Source: Callorhinus ursinus
Lineage: Eukaryota; Chordata; Mammalia; Carnivora; Otariidae
DNA length: 64,000 bases
Assembly (NCBI RefSeq): GCF_003265705.1
Contig: NW_020313044.1
Coordinates: forward strand, 6,403,188 to 6,467,187
Direction: 5' to 3'
Shown: positions 1 to 10,510 of the stretch, one piece after another
Layout of the letters: every line of letters begins with the position of its first letter
Numbering within the stretch: position 1 is the first letter of the stretch
Program-made: the position numbers and the translations under genes
The notes under the pieces: generated by a model
Seen by the model: the letters and a program-made list of their open reading frames with translations, nothing else
The model's database searches: none
Told to the model about the DNA's origin: nothing

Positions 1-371
1 AGGGTATGTGCTACGGTGAGCGCTGTGAATTGTGCAAGACTGTTGAATCACAGATCTGTACTTCTGAAACAAATAACGCAACATATTATAAGAAAAAAGG
101 AAAAGAAGAAGATAACAGGAGAGGAAGAAAAGGGGAGTATGTCAGAGGGGGAGACGAACCATGAGAGATGATGGACTCTGAAAAACAAACTGAGGGTTCT
201 AGAGGGGAGGGGGGTGGGGGGATGGGTTAGCCTGGTGATGGGTATTGAGGAGGGCACGTTCTGCATGGAGCACTGGGTGTTATGAACAAACAATGAATCA
301 TGGAACACTGCATCAAAAACTAATGATGTAATATATGGTGATTAACATAAGAATAAAAAAATTAAAAAAAA
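1..371 (+). mobile_element. Carnivore LINE-1 3' end, cut by window edge
   Basis: This is the 3' UTR and A-rich tail of a carnivore L1 on the plus strand. A G-rich stretch near 202-223 is followed by 'gtgatgggtattgagg' and 'actgggtgttat' blocks that recur in the L1 copies near 25.5 and 39.5 kb. The end is an A-rich tail at about 349-371. The 5' part lies outside the window, so its full length is unknown. Confidence 0.88.
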
Positions 372-500
372 ATGTGTGCTAGCAGTGGTTATCTCTGAGT
401 GGTGAGAATTCAGGTGAATTTTTGTTTCACTTTTAAACTTTTCTGCAATTTATAAATTTCATATAATAATAATGTATAGTTTCAAAGAGTGTTTAAATAA
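372..500 (+). mobile_element. Older L1M 3' end
   Basis: The phrase 'agcagtggttatctctgagtgg', followed by a T-rich 'cacttttaaacttttctgcaattt' segment, matches the remembered 3' UTR of L1M elements. It directly abuts the A-tail of the younger L1, so the younger copy probably landed in or beside this one. Family assignment is from memory. Confidence 0.5.
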
Positions 501-516
501 TTAATAGTCAATTATA

Positions 517-762
517 AATAATCAATAGCAAATAGCATCCTGAGTAAATAACCTTTGTAAATATTTTTTGTAAATAATGTCTGTGCAAATAATCTTTGTA
601 AATAATCAATAACAAATGTCATCCTAAGTAAAGAGAGTATCAGTGACAATAAATCAAGGACATTTGACCCAGAGGCTCTTTGTAAATAATCAAAAGCAAA
701 TTTCACCCTAAGTAACGAGAGAGCCAATGATGATAAGTCAAGGACTTTTGACCCAGAGGCTT
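517..762. repeat. Diverged tandem repeat, period about 85 bp
   Basis: Two adjacent units, about 593-677 and 678-762, share 'ctttgtaaataatcaa', 'ctaagtaa', 'cgagag/agagag' and 'ttgacccagagg' in the same order. A partial third unit sits at 517-552 ('aataatcaatagcaaat'). The units differ by roughly 15 percent, so this is an old local duplication. The 71-codon minus-strand frame here is a by-product of the repetition. Confidence 0.8.
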
Positions 763-1079
763 ATTTTAAGTACTGACTCTGCCTTCATTAGCTGGAGGGT
801 TTTTGTCTAGTTCTTAACCTTTGTAAACTTTCCACACTTAAAAAGTTGTTTCTTCTTCTGGAACAATGGAGGCTACTGTCTTTCTTTCTCACTATTACCC
901 TTTTCCAAAGAACCAAATGAAAGTAATATGAGAGTTATTTGTAATTTGTCAGTTTTACCAATGCAAAATACTGTATAGAGGAGGAGTCTGTTTTATTTGG
1001 GGGATTCCAGCATCCTTCGAATGTTCTCCTTATGTTTGAAGAATTTCCCACCTTTGAGTCTGCACCTCTCCAAGATAGA
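763..1079. other. Unassigned non-coding stretch
   Basis: Neither a repeat hallmark nor a convincing open frame is visible here. Confidence 0.5.
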
Positions 1080-1440
1080 CACTGGATATTCACTTTCAAA
1101 ATCTCTCCTGCAGTTGGACCACAGGCATGTGACCTACACTTCACCAATCAGATGCTCCCATATATGACTTGGATTGGAAGCTAGGGATACAAAGACGCAG
1201 GCAGAGAGAAATTCCTTCTGGTATAAGAGTGGAGGCCAGCTTCCAGGGACAGCAGAGGTGGTGGCTCTAGGTAGGGCCCATGGGCTAAACAGTGGGGAGT
1301 CCACTGCAGCAGTCAGAGGTTTGGTCAAGACTTTCTCCCATCTGCGTCATCTCCATGCCTGAGTGTTAGCTAGAAGTGCTAAATAAAGTACTTTTCTATT
1401 TAAACTCGCTAGAGTGAATTCTGCCTTGGCCCCAACAAAC
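1080..1440 (+). mobile_element. Ancient interspersed repeat, L1M-like 3' end (provisional)
   Basis: The order 'ggcatgtgacc', 'caccaatcagatgctccca', 'gtggaggccagcttccaggg', 'atctccatgcctgag', 'aataaagtacttttc' and 'aaactcgctagagtga' matches an old mammalian repeat 3' end ending in an AATAAA-like motif. Whether it is an L1M-type end or another ancient family cannot be settled by eye. Related-looking segments occur at 12.0, 43.0 and 60.9 kb. Confidence 0.45.
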
Positions 1441-2985
1441 AATGTGAATTTGTGTTCGATCCCAGCTAGTTATCAACAAAAGTCACATATTCTTTCTAAG
1501 CCTATACAATCTCTCATTTGATGACAATAACCTTATGGGATTGGATCTGTCTTCTGCAAAGACCCCATTCATACTCCACTAAGGCAACCCAAATGCCTTC
1601 TTCATTCTCTCCTCAAAGTTAGACTCATTAAGCTATCTCTCCTTCCCTTTGATTTGCAAGAATGTTTTGCATATTTGGGCCTTGGGACTGCAGTGAATTA
1701 GAATCCTAGAATTTGGGGGCTGGGTGGGATTTTAAAGAATTTCTAGTACAACCACTCATCTGATAGATGAGAAGCCAACATCGGGAACTTGTATGTTGAC
1801 ACTGTATTTCCAATCCGTCCAAGTCGATGAACTTTTCCTGGCCCTGGTATTGCTACAAACGTGGCAGTAAACGTGAAATTAACCAGTTGTTTTGTCTATG
1901 TGTCACCTGACTTGAGAACTTGTAACAAATGGACAGAGGTGATTAGCAGTTCCTATACTGGAGAAGCTCATCCCAAACACCCCTTCCAGAATATAGAAGA
2001 CATAATAGTCTGGTGGGTCATTTTCCTGACAAAAGCTGGCCTTTTGCCAATCACTGGCACCTTCACTGACAAGATAATATCTAACAGTTCAAATAGAATT
2101 GCTAAAAGAGCCACATTTGGTAGTAATACAACTGTATTATCCAAACTGTTACACTTTGAAACTTAGGCAGTTTCTCCAAAGTGAATTATTGACTAACTTG
2201 CCTAGAGTCTCTAGGCTTCTACTTAAATTTTTCTCTGTGTATTTATAATTACACACTTCTCTCCAAATTGCTGTCCTTTGCCCTGGGTAGCATTTCACAC
2301 TAAATGTAACACGGAGGCCCTGTCCCTTTGCTTACCTAAGATATTTTACTGTGGGCTCTAATTTTCTGGTTGAGGGCTCCCAGTCAGTGACCACATTTGC
2401 TTTCAGAGCATCACGTTTCTTCTCATTTTATGAATGTGGCCTGACACAGATGCCAGTTGGCACCATGGGAAGAGGCTGAGGGCAAAGAAAGGCTTTGGAG
2501 ATGGAGACCACAAACTGGGCTCAGACTCAGAAACCTTCCAATGCTCCGCTTTCAGCAGCAAAACATGTCCGTTCCCATCTATTCTTAGAACGACCATCTC
2601 AGAGGAGGTTTACACCATCCCTTTGAGGCAGACATTCTGGGGATGGGATTTAAGAGTCAACCCTCACTCCCTAGGGAACTATTTGGTTCCATCACCTGTG
2701 TTCTGCCATCTGCAGAGAGTGCCTTTCTGTGTACATGTATGCACGCATCCACACATGCGTGCACACATACGCATGATTAAACAGGGCCAGTCTGCTAGTC
2801 CACGTGGATGCCTCCTCCATTCTGGCTTGGTCCTCAGTCCTAAGGGGTACTCTCACACAGCCCAGGGCTGTAGGGCTCTCATGCTCTTCCCTCAATTGCC
2901 AAATTTGAAATTTCCTGTCAGAATCGAAAAGTCATTCACACTGTAACATTCAGACTTGATCCTGCTAGTCTTGTTACATTCTAAA
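1441..2985. other. Unassigned non-coding stretch with a chance open frame
   Basis: A 170-codon plus-strand frame (2434-2946) is open but has no domain, no compositional coding signal that I can see and an overlapping minus-strand frame, so it is read as chance. A weak MIR-like patch lies near 1695-1790. An alternating purine-pyrimidine run is listed separately. Confidence 0.5.
2728..2776. repeat. Alternating purine-pyrimidine (GT/CA/GC) tract
   Basis: Imperfect alternation of TG, CA, TA and GC dinucleotides ('tgtacatgtatgcacgc', 'cacatgcgtgcacacat'). Such tracts can adopt Z-form DNA; that is inference only. Confidence 0.6.
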
Positions 2986-3960
2986 CTTCTCATACTTCTT
3001 CCTCATTCCTCGATGACTCAGGCACCTGACTTTCCTTGCCTCCAGCACTACTTCTGTCATCCTGACTGGAGGCTTCCGTCTCCACATGAGGGCCCATTCA
3101 TCATTTTGGTGTCTTAGTTCCTTAGCTCAAATGATTGTTTCTCTACCTCACCTCAGATGTCCATTCACATGGTCACTTTCTAGATTTTTTTATGACCAGA
3201 AACTGTGTGAGTTCTGTATCATATTACAATCTCTATCTCTATCATAACACACCTTTATGTCCTAAGTCTCTTCTTTATCCGGCCCAAATCCCATGATGTA
3301 CCACAAAAATAATCTTTAAAACCCCTAACATTTTTTTTTTTACCTCACTCTTTCTGTTATATTTACCTGGCAAACACCAACCATAATTACACTCAAATAT
3401 ACTTTAAAGGTGCATTGTCTCCTATACAGATATATTTTACTGGAGAATATTAGAGAACCATACTAACTGGACTCACTTCAAATTTACAATCACAAATCTC
3501 AGGTGGGCACTCCATACTGCAAGATGATTCTATAAACTTCTCTAGTAAGATTAGCTTTTCCACTCAAGACAGCTTTTCATACTTCCTTTTTCCTCAAATC
3601 CCACAGCCCTTTCCTGTCTCTGTTTATGACTGCCTCAGACTTTGTAGGGAGAAAAGGTCAGAAGAGTCCCATTTTCCCACTCTCAATTCTGCCAACCTGC
3701 CTACATCACACATTCCACATATGCCCGTGAAAATGGAAGTCGCGTCCCTGCTTCCATCAAAGAGAACACCACCCTTGTGCACTGGATCCCATGTCATTTC
3801 ACCTTCTCGAGTACTTTGAGGCAATGTCTTTTCTTCTGTTTTAAGTGAAGGATAGTTGAAAGCAAATGTCTTAGCTGACGCAATTGAGAGCCAAACTTGA
3901 TCCATAAATTTAAAATGCTAATTAAAGCTGGCTATCATTAACATAATTCTAACTCACATA
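2986..3960 (+). mobile_element. L2 LINE, reverse-transcriptase-region segment (first part)
   Basis: Pyrimidine-rich sequence with L2 ORF2 landmarks in order: 'cttagttccttagctcaaatgattgtt' (3115 on), 'catggtcactttctaga' (about 3167), 'cagccctttcctgtc' (3604) and 'cttgtgcactggatccc' (about 3774). These match the remembered L2 consensus upstream of the RT end. Stops and indels in every frame show it is dead. It continues after a MaLR insertion at 5030. Confidence 0.6.
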
Positions 3961-4311
3961 GACATATTCATTCATTTACCAATCTTCTGCAGGACAAATA
4001 TTGCGTTTCTGGCTCACCTTTGGCATACACTCTATCTTCTGTGAATTCGAGTTTTGGTTTCTTTAAAGTACAGTGAGAACCGAAAGATATTTAAAGATGA
4101 CGTGAGGTCACTGTCCTACTTTTACAAATTCTCCCAACCTTTTATAGTTGCCTGGCCCATAACAATGGAATAGCAACTTTTTTAGCAACTTGCTAAAATG
4201 TCTTTCCAAAGCATTCAGCTAATTTTGCATAAAAACAATTTTTTGCATTATTTCTTTATTTTATGTAATATTTCATTAAATTATATAATCACAGTAATGA
4301 GTACAATAGGC
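3961..4311. other. AT-rich stretch between L2 segment and MaLR LTR
   Basis: Possibly a decayed continuation of the flanking L2, but I see no landmark that proves it. Confidence 0.4.
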
Positions 4312-4686
4312 TGTATCCGTCTACTAGGGCCACCACCACAAAATACCACAGACTGGGGGTAATTTTATTGCTCACAGTTCTGGAGGCCGGAAGTCCAAGG
4401 TCAAAGTGTTGGCAGGTTTAGCTTCCCTTGAGCGTCTCTCTGGCTTGTAGATGGCCACCTTCTGGCTGTGTTTGTACATAGACTTTTTTTTCCTCTGTGT
4501 GCATGCTCTGGATGTTTCTTCCTCTTCTTAGAAGGACAGCAGTTCTATTGGATTAGGGCCCCACACTTATGACCTCATTTAACCTTAATCACCTTCTTAG
4601 AGAACCTATCTCCCAATACAGTCATATTGGAGGGCAGGGCTTCAACATAAGAATGTGGGTTGGGGAGTATACCTCAGTCTACAAAC
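4312..4686 (-). mobile_element. MaLR-type solo LTR (MLT1/MST group), antisense
   Basis: Antisense landmarks: 'aaataccacagactggg', 'cacagttctggaggcc', 'ggaagtccaaggtcaaagtg', 'ggcttgtagatggcc', 'ggattagggcccca' and 'atgacctcattt'. The 5-bp flanks 'taggc' (4307-4311 and 4687-4691) fit the 5-bp target duplication expected of this class. No internal viral-like sequence is attached, so it is a solo LTR. It splits the long L2. Confidence 0.8.
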
Positions 4687-5029
4687 TAGGCACTGGCAAG
4701 TCTAGGGATGGACACAATTGCATTTTTGTAAACAGGAGATTAAAGTGGTGAACACAGTAGTTCATGGAGTTTCAGAATGTCAAATGCCAGCCATGGAGGT
4801 CATTGCTTTACCAAAAAAAAAAATAAAAAAAATAAGTGGGCGGGAAGAAAGGACAATCAATCTAGTCTCAAGTTAAGGGGAGGAAATGGAGGTTGATTAA
4901 GAGAATTTCAGTTGTACCTAGTTCACTTACATTGTCCATTTCTTCCTGTCTACTGTACAAATACACCTTAAAATAATAAATATTTTAAAGCATTTTTAAT
5001 AGACCTTTTTTGGCCCCATGTCCTTCTAT
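4687..5029. other. Unassigned stretch between LTR and L2
   Basis: Contains an A-rich run at 4813-4834. No gene or recognisable element is seen. Confidence 0.4.
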
Positions 5030-5313
5030 CTACTACTCTGTTTCTCTTTTCTCTCTTCCCTTCCCTTCCCATCTATTCTCTTTCTCTGTTGAGCCACAGA
5101 AGAACTGTCTGTATTCTCTGTGAGCACACACACCCACACCTCTCATTCTTTGCTATCCACTCTGATTGAGCATTTTTTCCCCACTCTAACTCCACTGTAC
5201 AGAAATGGTCCCTATCAAGACCACTGATTATTTTCATCTTGCCAAATTCAATGGTCAATTTTTCTGTTATGTCTTGAATTCTCTTCAGATATCAACAAGG
5301 TCAATCATTCCCC
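5030..5313 (+). mobile_element. L2 LINE, RT-region segment (second part)
   Basis: 'ccatctattctctttctctgttgag', 'ccctatcaagaccactga' and 'gccaaattcaatggtcaa' correspond to the L2 region coding for the end of the RT domain. The segment is interrupted at 5314 by a SINEC. Confidence 0.65.
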
Positions 5314-5522
5314 TTTTTTTTTAAAGTTATTTATTTATTTGAAAGAGAGAGAGAGCAGGGGAAAGGGCAAAGGGAAAGGGAAAGCATCCTCAAGCAGACA
5401 CCCCACTGAGCACAACGCCCAACGTGTGGTTTGACTCAGGGCTCAATCCCAGGACCCTGAGATCATGACCTGAGCCAAAATCAAGAGCTGGCTGCTTAAC
5501 TGAGTGAGCCATCCAGGTGTCC
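5314..5522 (-). mobile_element. SINEC (CAN-SINE), minus strand
   Basis: The minus-strand copy runs from a T-tail ('ttatttatttatttgaaag') to the head 'gagccatccaggtgtccc'. Target duplications 'caatcattcccc' (5302-5313) and 'caatcatttcccc' (5523-5535) flank it. The internal pol III promoter remnants are degraded, so it is an older copy. Confidence 0.9.
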
Positions 5523-6243
5523 CAATCATTTCCCCTTTTAAAAATGTTTTCATCTCTGGTTCTGTGACATCTCTTCTACTGGTTTCTTCCTCTATTATCA
5601 TATTAAACCTCTAATCTTGGAGTGCCCATGGCTCTGCCTTTAGCCCTCAACCATCTTTGCTTACATTCCCTCCGTGAGGTAACCCTCATCCCACCCTACG
5701 AAGTCAAAAACCACTTCTATTGATAATCCATCTATATTCTAGGTCAGATCTCTACTCTCACAACAGGTTTCATCTGTCTGTGCACCCAACACCTCCACCT
5801 AGATGCCTAACAGTCTTCTCAAACACAACAGAACTGAGGTAAAATCCCTGCCCTCCACTCCACTCCCACCCAACACAGCAAAACCTCTTCTTTGCATCCT
5901 TTCTGTATTCCGTTATGGGGCTGCAATCTAACTGGTCAGTCAGGCCAATGACATAAGAGCCTCCCGCATTTCCCCTTTCCCCCTAACATTCTATATCCAA
6001 TTCATCAGGAAGCCCTGTCAGCTCTTCTCCAGAATCTATCCTGAATCTTACCACTGCTTACATCTCCAGGCTACTCCCACTTTGTATCAGCTGCTGATCT
6101 TTCCCCTGGGTCACTTCCAAGGTCTCTGTCATCTTCCTGACTCTATTCTTGCTAGTATACCCCCTATGGCCTGTCCTCTGCACAGTAGGATGTAAATCAG
6201 ATCATGTCACTCCCTTACTATAAAATCCTCTGATGGTTTCCTT
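5523..6243 (+). mobile_element. L2 LINE (third part)
   Basis: Collinear with the L2 consensus: 'cttggagtgccca' (5617 on), 'caacacctccacctagatgcctaacagtcttctc' region (5789-5822), 'ccaattcatcaggaagccctg' region (5998 on), and 'cagatcatgtcactccc' (6199). It resumes exactly after the SINEC duplication. Confidence 0.85.
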
Positions 6244-6436
6244 TATTTTTTTTTTTAAAGATTCATTTATTTTGAGAGAGAGAGAGCAGGGAAAGGGCAG
6301 AGGGCAAGAAAGAATCTGAAGCAGACTCCCTCATGAGCACAGAGCCCCACACAGGGCTCAATCCCACCACCCTGAGATCATGAACCAAGCAGAAATTAAG
6401 AGTCAGACCTCAACTGACCGAGCCACCCAGGTGCCC
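6244..6436 (-). mobile_element. SINEC, minus strand
   Basis: T-rich start, GA-rich middle and head 'gagccacccaggtgccc'. The 10-bp target duplication 'tggtttcctt' occurs at 6234-6243 and 6437-6446, inside the L2. Confidence 0.92.
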
Positions 6437-6456
6437 TGGTTTCCTTAATATTTTTT

Positions 6457-6641
6457 ATTTTTTTAAAGATTTTATTTATTTGACACAGAAAGAGAGCACA
6501 AGCAGGGGGAGCAGCAAGTAGAGGGAGAGGGAGAAGCAGGCTCCGCACTGAGCGCAGAGCCCGACGTGAGGCTAGACCCCAGGCTGGATCATGATCTGAA
6601 CTGAAGACAGATGCTTAACTGACTGAGCCACCCAGGCGCCC
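6457..6641 (-). mobile_element. SINEC, minus strand, adjacent to the previous copy
   Basis: 'aaagattttatttatttgac' to 'gagccacccaggcgccc'. It lies only about 20 bp from the preceding SINEC in the same orientation. Probable target duplication 'cttaatttttt'-like on both sides, blurred by the T-run. Confidence 0.9.
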
Positions 6642-7185
6642 TGCTTAATTTTTTTAATGAAATCTCAATTCCTCCTCTAGACTAAAAGATGATCTGACCT
6701 CTACTGACTTTCTGGTCTCATGTTTCTTCTTTCTCTCCACCATCTAGCTTTCAGCCACACAGACCTTCTCTCTGCGCCTCAACACACCAAGCTGGTTCTC
6801 TTCTCAGAACCTTCGCACATGTTTCTTCTTCCTCCTGGAGTGTTCTTTCTCCAGATCTTTGCAGACTTACCTTCTACTCACTTGGCTTCCAATTCACATG
6901 CCACCTCCTCAGAGAAGCCACCCCAGACTACCCTAAAGCCACCTGCCTGAATCCTACTTACCATTTTATCTTTTATGTAGCACTTATCAGTATCACACGT
7001 TACCATTTTTATGTATTTATTTACATGTTTTGTTTTCTGTCTCCTCACTTGAATGTGATCTCCCTGAGGGTAAGGTTTCTGTATGCCTTGCTCTCTATTA
7101 ATATTCATAGTCCCTAAAAGAATGACTTGCCATAGGAGATATACAATAAAGAGTTCATTCTTGATTGAATAAATGCAGATGACGC
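6642..7185 (+). mobile_element. L2 LINE 3' end (fourth part)
   Basis: 'ccttcgcacatgtttcttc', 'catgccacctcctcagagaagcc', 'tagcacttatcagtatcaca', 'gatctccctgagggtaagg' and the tail 'gattgaataaat' are the standard L2 3' end. This closes an L2 that began near 2.99 kb. Confidence 0.88.
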
Positions 7186-9414
7186 CTATGATTAGTTACA
7201 TTTCTTTTTTTTTTTTTCTGAGAGCAGGAAATATCTTGAGCCAAAGGAATTTAAATTTTTACATGGAATTTAAGGTATTGGTATGTTGGGTGGAAGAGGA
7301 AGAGAAGAGTAGCAGGTGATTGGCTGGACCAATCAGGCCAAGTGCACTGTCCTGGTTTGCTTGCTTCTTGCCGTCATTTTTCTGCTTGAGGGAGTTCAGT
7401 CCTGGTGAGTTGGCGACTTGGACTCACATGTCAATCCTGTTTCCCGTGATCTTCTAGGACACCTTTGTACTTGCTATCTCCCTGTTGCTCCTCAGATATC
7501 TCACTGGGAATTCCTTTCCTGTTGGCCCTCAAAACCAGCTACCTCATTTGTGGGGCCCAGTGCAAAAAGAAAACGTGAGAATCTTCGTTCAAAATTACAA
7601 ATTTCAAGATGGTGATGACAGAGCATTAAACCAAGAGTGGGTCCCTTCTGAGGACAAGGCTCCAGGTGACTGCACAGGTCATATGCCTATAAAGTCAGTC
7701 CCTTAGGTCCTTCTTCTCCAGCCTATTGGCTCATTTTCTCTCCCACGCATCCTCCAACACACCTCAATTCTTTCCTCCATCCTGACTTCTCTCTCCTGAT
7801 TCTAATTTCAAATGCAACATAATCCAGTGTGTGAAAGGCCAAATGAAGACGAGAAAGTAATGAGCCGAGGGATCTGGGAACTTAAACACCAGGGACTAAA
7901 GGTGAAACACAAAGTGTGGCAGGTATAAAAATAAAAACGCTTGCTCACATTGGGGCAGGTAACATTCACCCACAGCTTAACAATCCCTGGATTTGTACAT
8001 TTTGATGTCTTCATAATTCTCCCAATTAGTTTTGTTCGTAAAGGGGATTAGACACATAGTGGGAGAATGGTGCTTGACATTTATTGTGGCCATGGATCTT
8101 CTTCTTTTTTTTTTTTTTTTAACAGCCTAGCAAGGGAAAAATCCATCTTATTATTCCAGATGCACTCAGTCCATCCTCCTTCATCTGTACATGAACTGAG
8201 CTGTACAATTTTCCACTGTTTCTTTCCGCTGGGAGAGATTCATTCTGAAACTGAGTTCATACATGAGGAATGAAGCACAGCTCACTGCCAGCAGGCCTGG
8301 AGTTTGGCTCTTTTTAAAAAAGTGCATCCAGGACTTGAGCAAAGCTGAGAGAAAACTAAAGAAATGAAGTAAAATCTTAGGGCAACGAGAGCAAACTGTG
8401 TGGACTTGGAGACCTCTGTGTCAGTGTCTTCCTTTCAATGGCCACCTACATTTGATAGGTCAAATGTAATTTTCTCCTCTTCCTTCCTGGCATTTCTTCA
8501 AATGACATGTGTCACCACTGCGAGGCAGTCAGGTCGCTGGAAGTAATGTTTTCAATTCTTTAAGGCTTTCAGTGAGCCACATTTCATATGAAAAACAAAT
8601 AGGCTACTTCTTTCTTTCTTTTTGGGACGTCACAGCTGCTTCTCTCCTTTTCCCCTGACTTCCCAGCAATTTTTTTTTTTTTAAACATAGTCTGGTTCTG
8701 ACCTATTTTGGTGACTTGGATCACCATGGAGATGACTGATTTCCTAATTTTAAAATATCTTCTGCCCAATTCAAGCTACCCATTTACTTCAACAGTGAAA
8801 GCTGGCACTGAGAGAATATTTTTGAGAGCCAAAAAGCTAGCATGCAAATTATCTGAGGTGACATTGAGATGTAGCCACTGCAGCTTGGCACCATCTGGTC
8901 TTCAATAAACCGGAACGCTCAAGTGCAGGGAGCTATTTCAGCTTGTTTTCAGCAATGACCTGTACCTCTTGTTCCTTCTGGGGCTGGATGGATCCTCATC
9001 CAAAGTTTGAACTGATGTCAGGACCTGAGCTCTTTCTCCAGCCCCCGCTGTTGGAGGGTTTGGTTGATGGTCTGCAGGTTCCTCAAGGACCCTGAGATGC
9101 AGTTTGCTGTGTGAGTATGACATGCCTTTTGTCACTTCAGACTCCATTCACCATGAAGCAGAAAGAGCCTGAGTCACCCATCGGCAAATAAGAGCAAGCT
9201 CTTCAAACTAGAGAGAGCAGAAGCAGAACATTTCTTGAAATGTTACGAGTATCTTATGGAGTCCATGAGTAGGGACTGGAACCTTGGAGGCAGGCACCAG
9301 GCAGAGGCTCTCACCTCACCTTTTCCTGTGCTCCTCTGTCTAGTCATCTCTCTCACTGTCTCCCTCATTCAACATCAGTATATTCACTAAGCAAGAGTGT
9401 GGACTTTGGATGTA
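7186..9414. other. Unassigned non-coding stretch
   Basis: Two T-runs (about 7205-7217 and 8105-8120) are the only obvious simple sequence. Open frames are under 75 codons and overlap on both strands. No element was recognised. Confidence 0.5.
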
Positions 9415-9555
9415 GTGTTTGAATCCTAACCGTACTGTGCCTTGTAGAATGATAGGTGCTAATAGTGTCTACCTCATGGAGGTTGTTTTAAGGATTAAAT
9501 GAATCCATATATGTAAAATGTTTTGCACAATGCTTTGCATCTATTAAGCTCCTCT
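9415..9555 (+). mobile_element. MIR SINE, plus strand
   Basis: 'gtctacctcatggaggttgttttaaggattaaatgaat' (9468-9505) and 'tgcacaatgctttgcatctatta' match the 3' half of MIR. Confidence 0.8.
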
Positions 9556-9764
9556 CAAACTAAGCTTTCTCTGCTTGTTTATCAGTATTCATGATTCAAG
9601 CATGGTGATCCCCATTCTGATTTTTATAGATCAGGTCTAGAGCTCTCTGCTAACTGACCCTGCTATACTGCATAACAATTTCACATTCCCATGGAGGTGG
9701 TCATTCCTGGTCCAATTTTCTGTGGTAAAGGGGGTTTGTGTTGGAACATATTAGCAGGATTATA

Positions 9765-9985
9765 ATATATAATATTAATTGCATAATAAGCACTGTTCTA
9801 AGCACTAACACTCATTAATTCATAACAACCCCAAACTGGTTACTATGACTAAACTGGCTTGTCACATGAGGACCTATAAAGACAAAGACATGAAAGGAAA
9901 AAAAAAAAAAAGACATGAAAGGAATAGAGCTAACAATAACAGTGGCAGAACCAGAATTTGAGCACAGGACCCCTGGCCTTAAGTA
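9765..9985 (-). mobile_element. MIR SINE, minus strand, with an A-rich interruption
   Basis: 'cactgttctaagcactaac' and 'tggcagaaccagaatttgagcacaggacccctgg' are antisense MIR. A duplicated 'agacatgaaagga' around an A-run (about 9886-9922) interrupts it. Confidence 0.75.
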
Positions 9986-10296
9986 GGCCATTATAGTTTT
10001 GCTCCCAGTCACGAAGAGGACTCTTGGAAAGGAGACAAAGACAGGTTCAATCCGAAGGGATTGTAGACAGGGAAGAATGACTAGCCTTGCTTGTACAGAA
10101 GAACCTACAGAGGGCGTACAACCTTGGTACAGTCTCTGTCTGTGTAAACCGATGTGAAATCCTGATGCGACCTGAAACGCAAGAAGCATAATTATCTGAC
10201 CCTAAGTCTCCATGGCCTTTTAGTGAGTCACTGGAATCACAGAGAAATTCAATACTACTGAGTCACATTGATGGAATTCACATTTTGTTAAGCTTT
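9986..10296. other. Unassigned non-coding stretch
   Basis: Nothing recognisable beyond a chance minus-strand frame of 124 codons that starts in this stretch and runs into the antisense MIR. Confidence 0.45.
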
Positions 10297-10312
10297 AAAA
10301 TACAATTATCTA

Positions 10313-10500
10313 GGAGCACCTGGGTGGCTCAGTCCAGTCAGTTAAACGTCTACCTTTGGCTCAGGTCATGATCCCGGCGTCCTGGGATCAAGCATGGCAT
10401 CTGCCTCCCTGCTCAGGGAGAGGGAGCCTTCTTCTCCCTCTCCAACTCCCCCTGCTTGTGCTGTCTCTCTGTCAAATAAATAAATAAAATCTTAAAAAAA
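10313..10500 (+). mobile_element. SINEC, plus strand
   Basis: Head 'gcacctgggtggctcag', a small duplication 'cagtccagtcag' in the A-box region, and tail 'aaataaataaataaaatctt'. The target duplication 'aaatacaatt' precedes (10298-10307) and follows (10501-10510) it. Confidence 0.92.
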
Positions 10501-10510
10501 AAATACAATT

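Noticed and set aside
2434..2946. 170-codon plus-strand open frame
   Set aside because: No domain, no codon-like pattern, a minus-strand frame overlaps it and it includes a simple alternating GT/CA tract. Treated as chance.
9815..10189. 124-codon minus-strand frame
   Set aside because: It overlaps an antisense MIR and an A-run (giving a Phe-rich stretch); no domain seen.
10313..10400. tRNA gene signal in SINEC heads
   Set aside because: A- and B-box-like motifs belong to the tRNA-derived SINE head; no complete cloverleaf is present.
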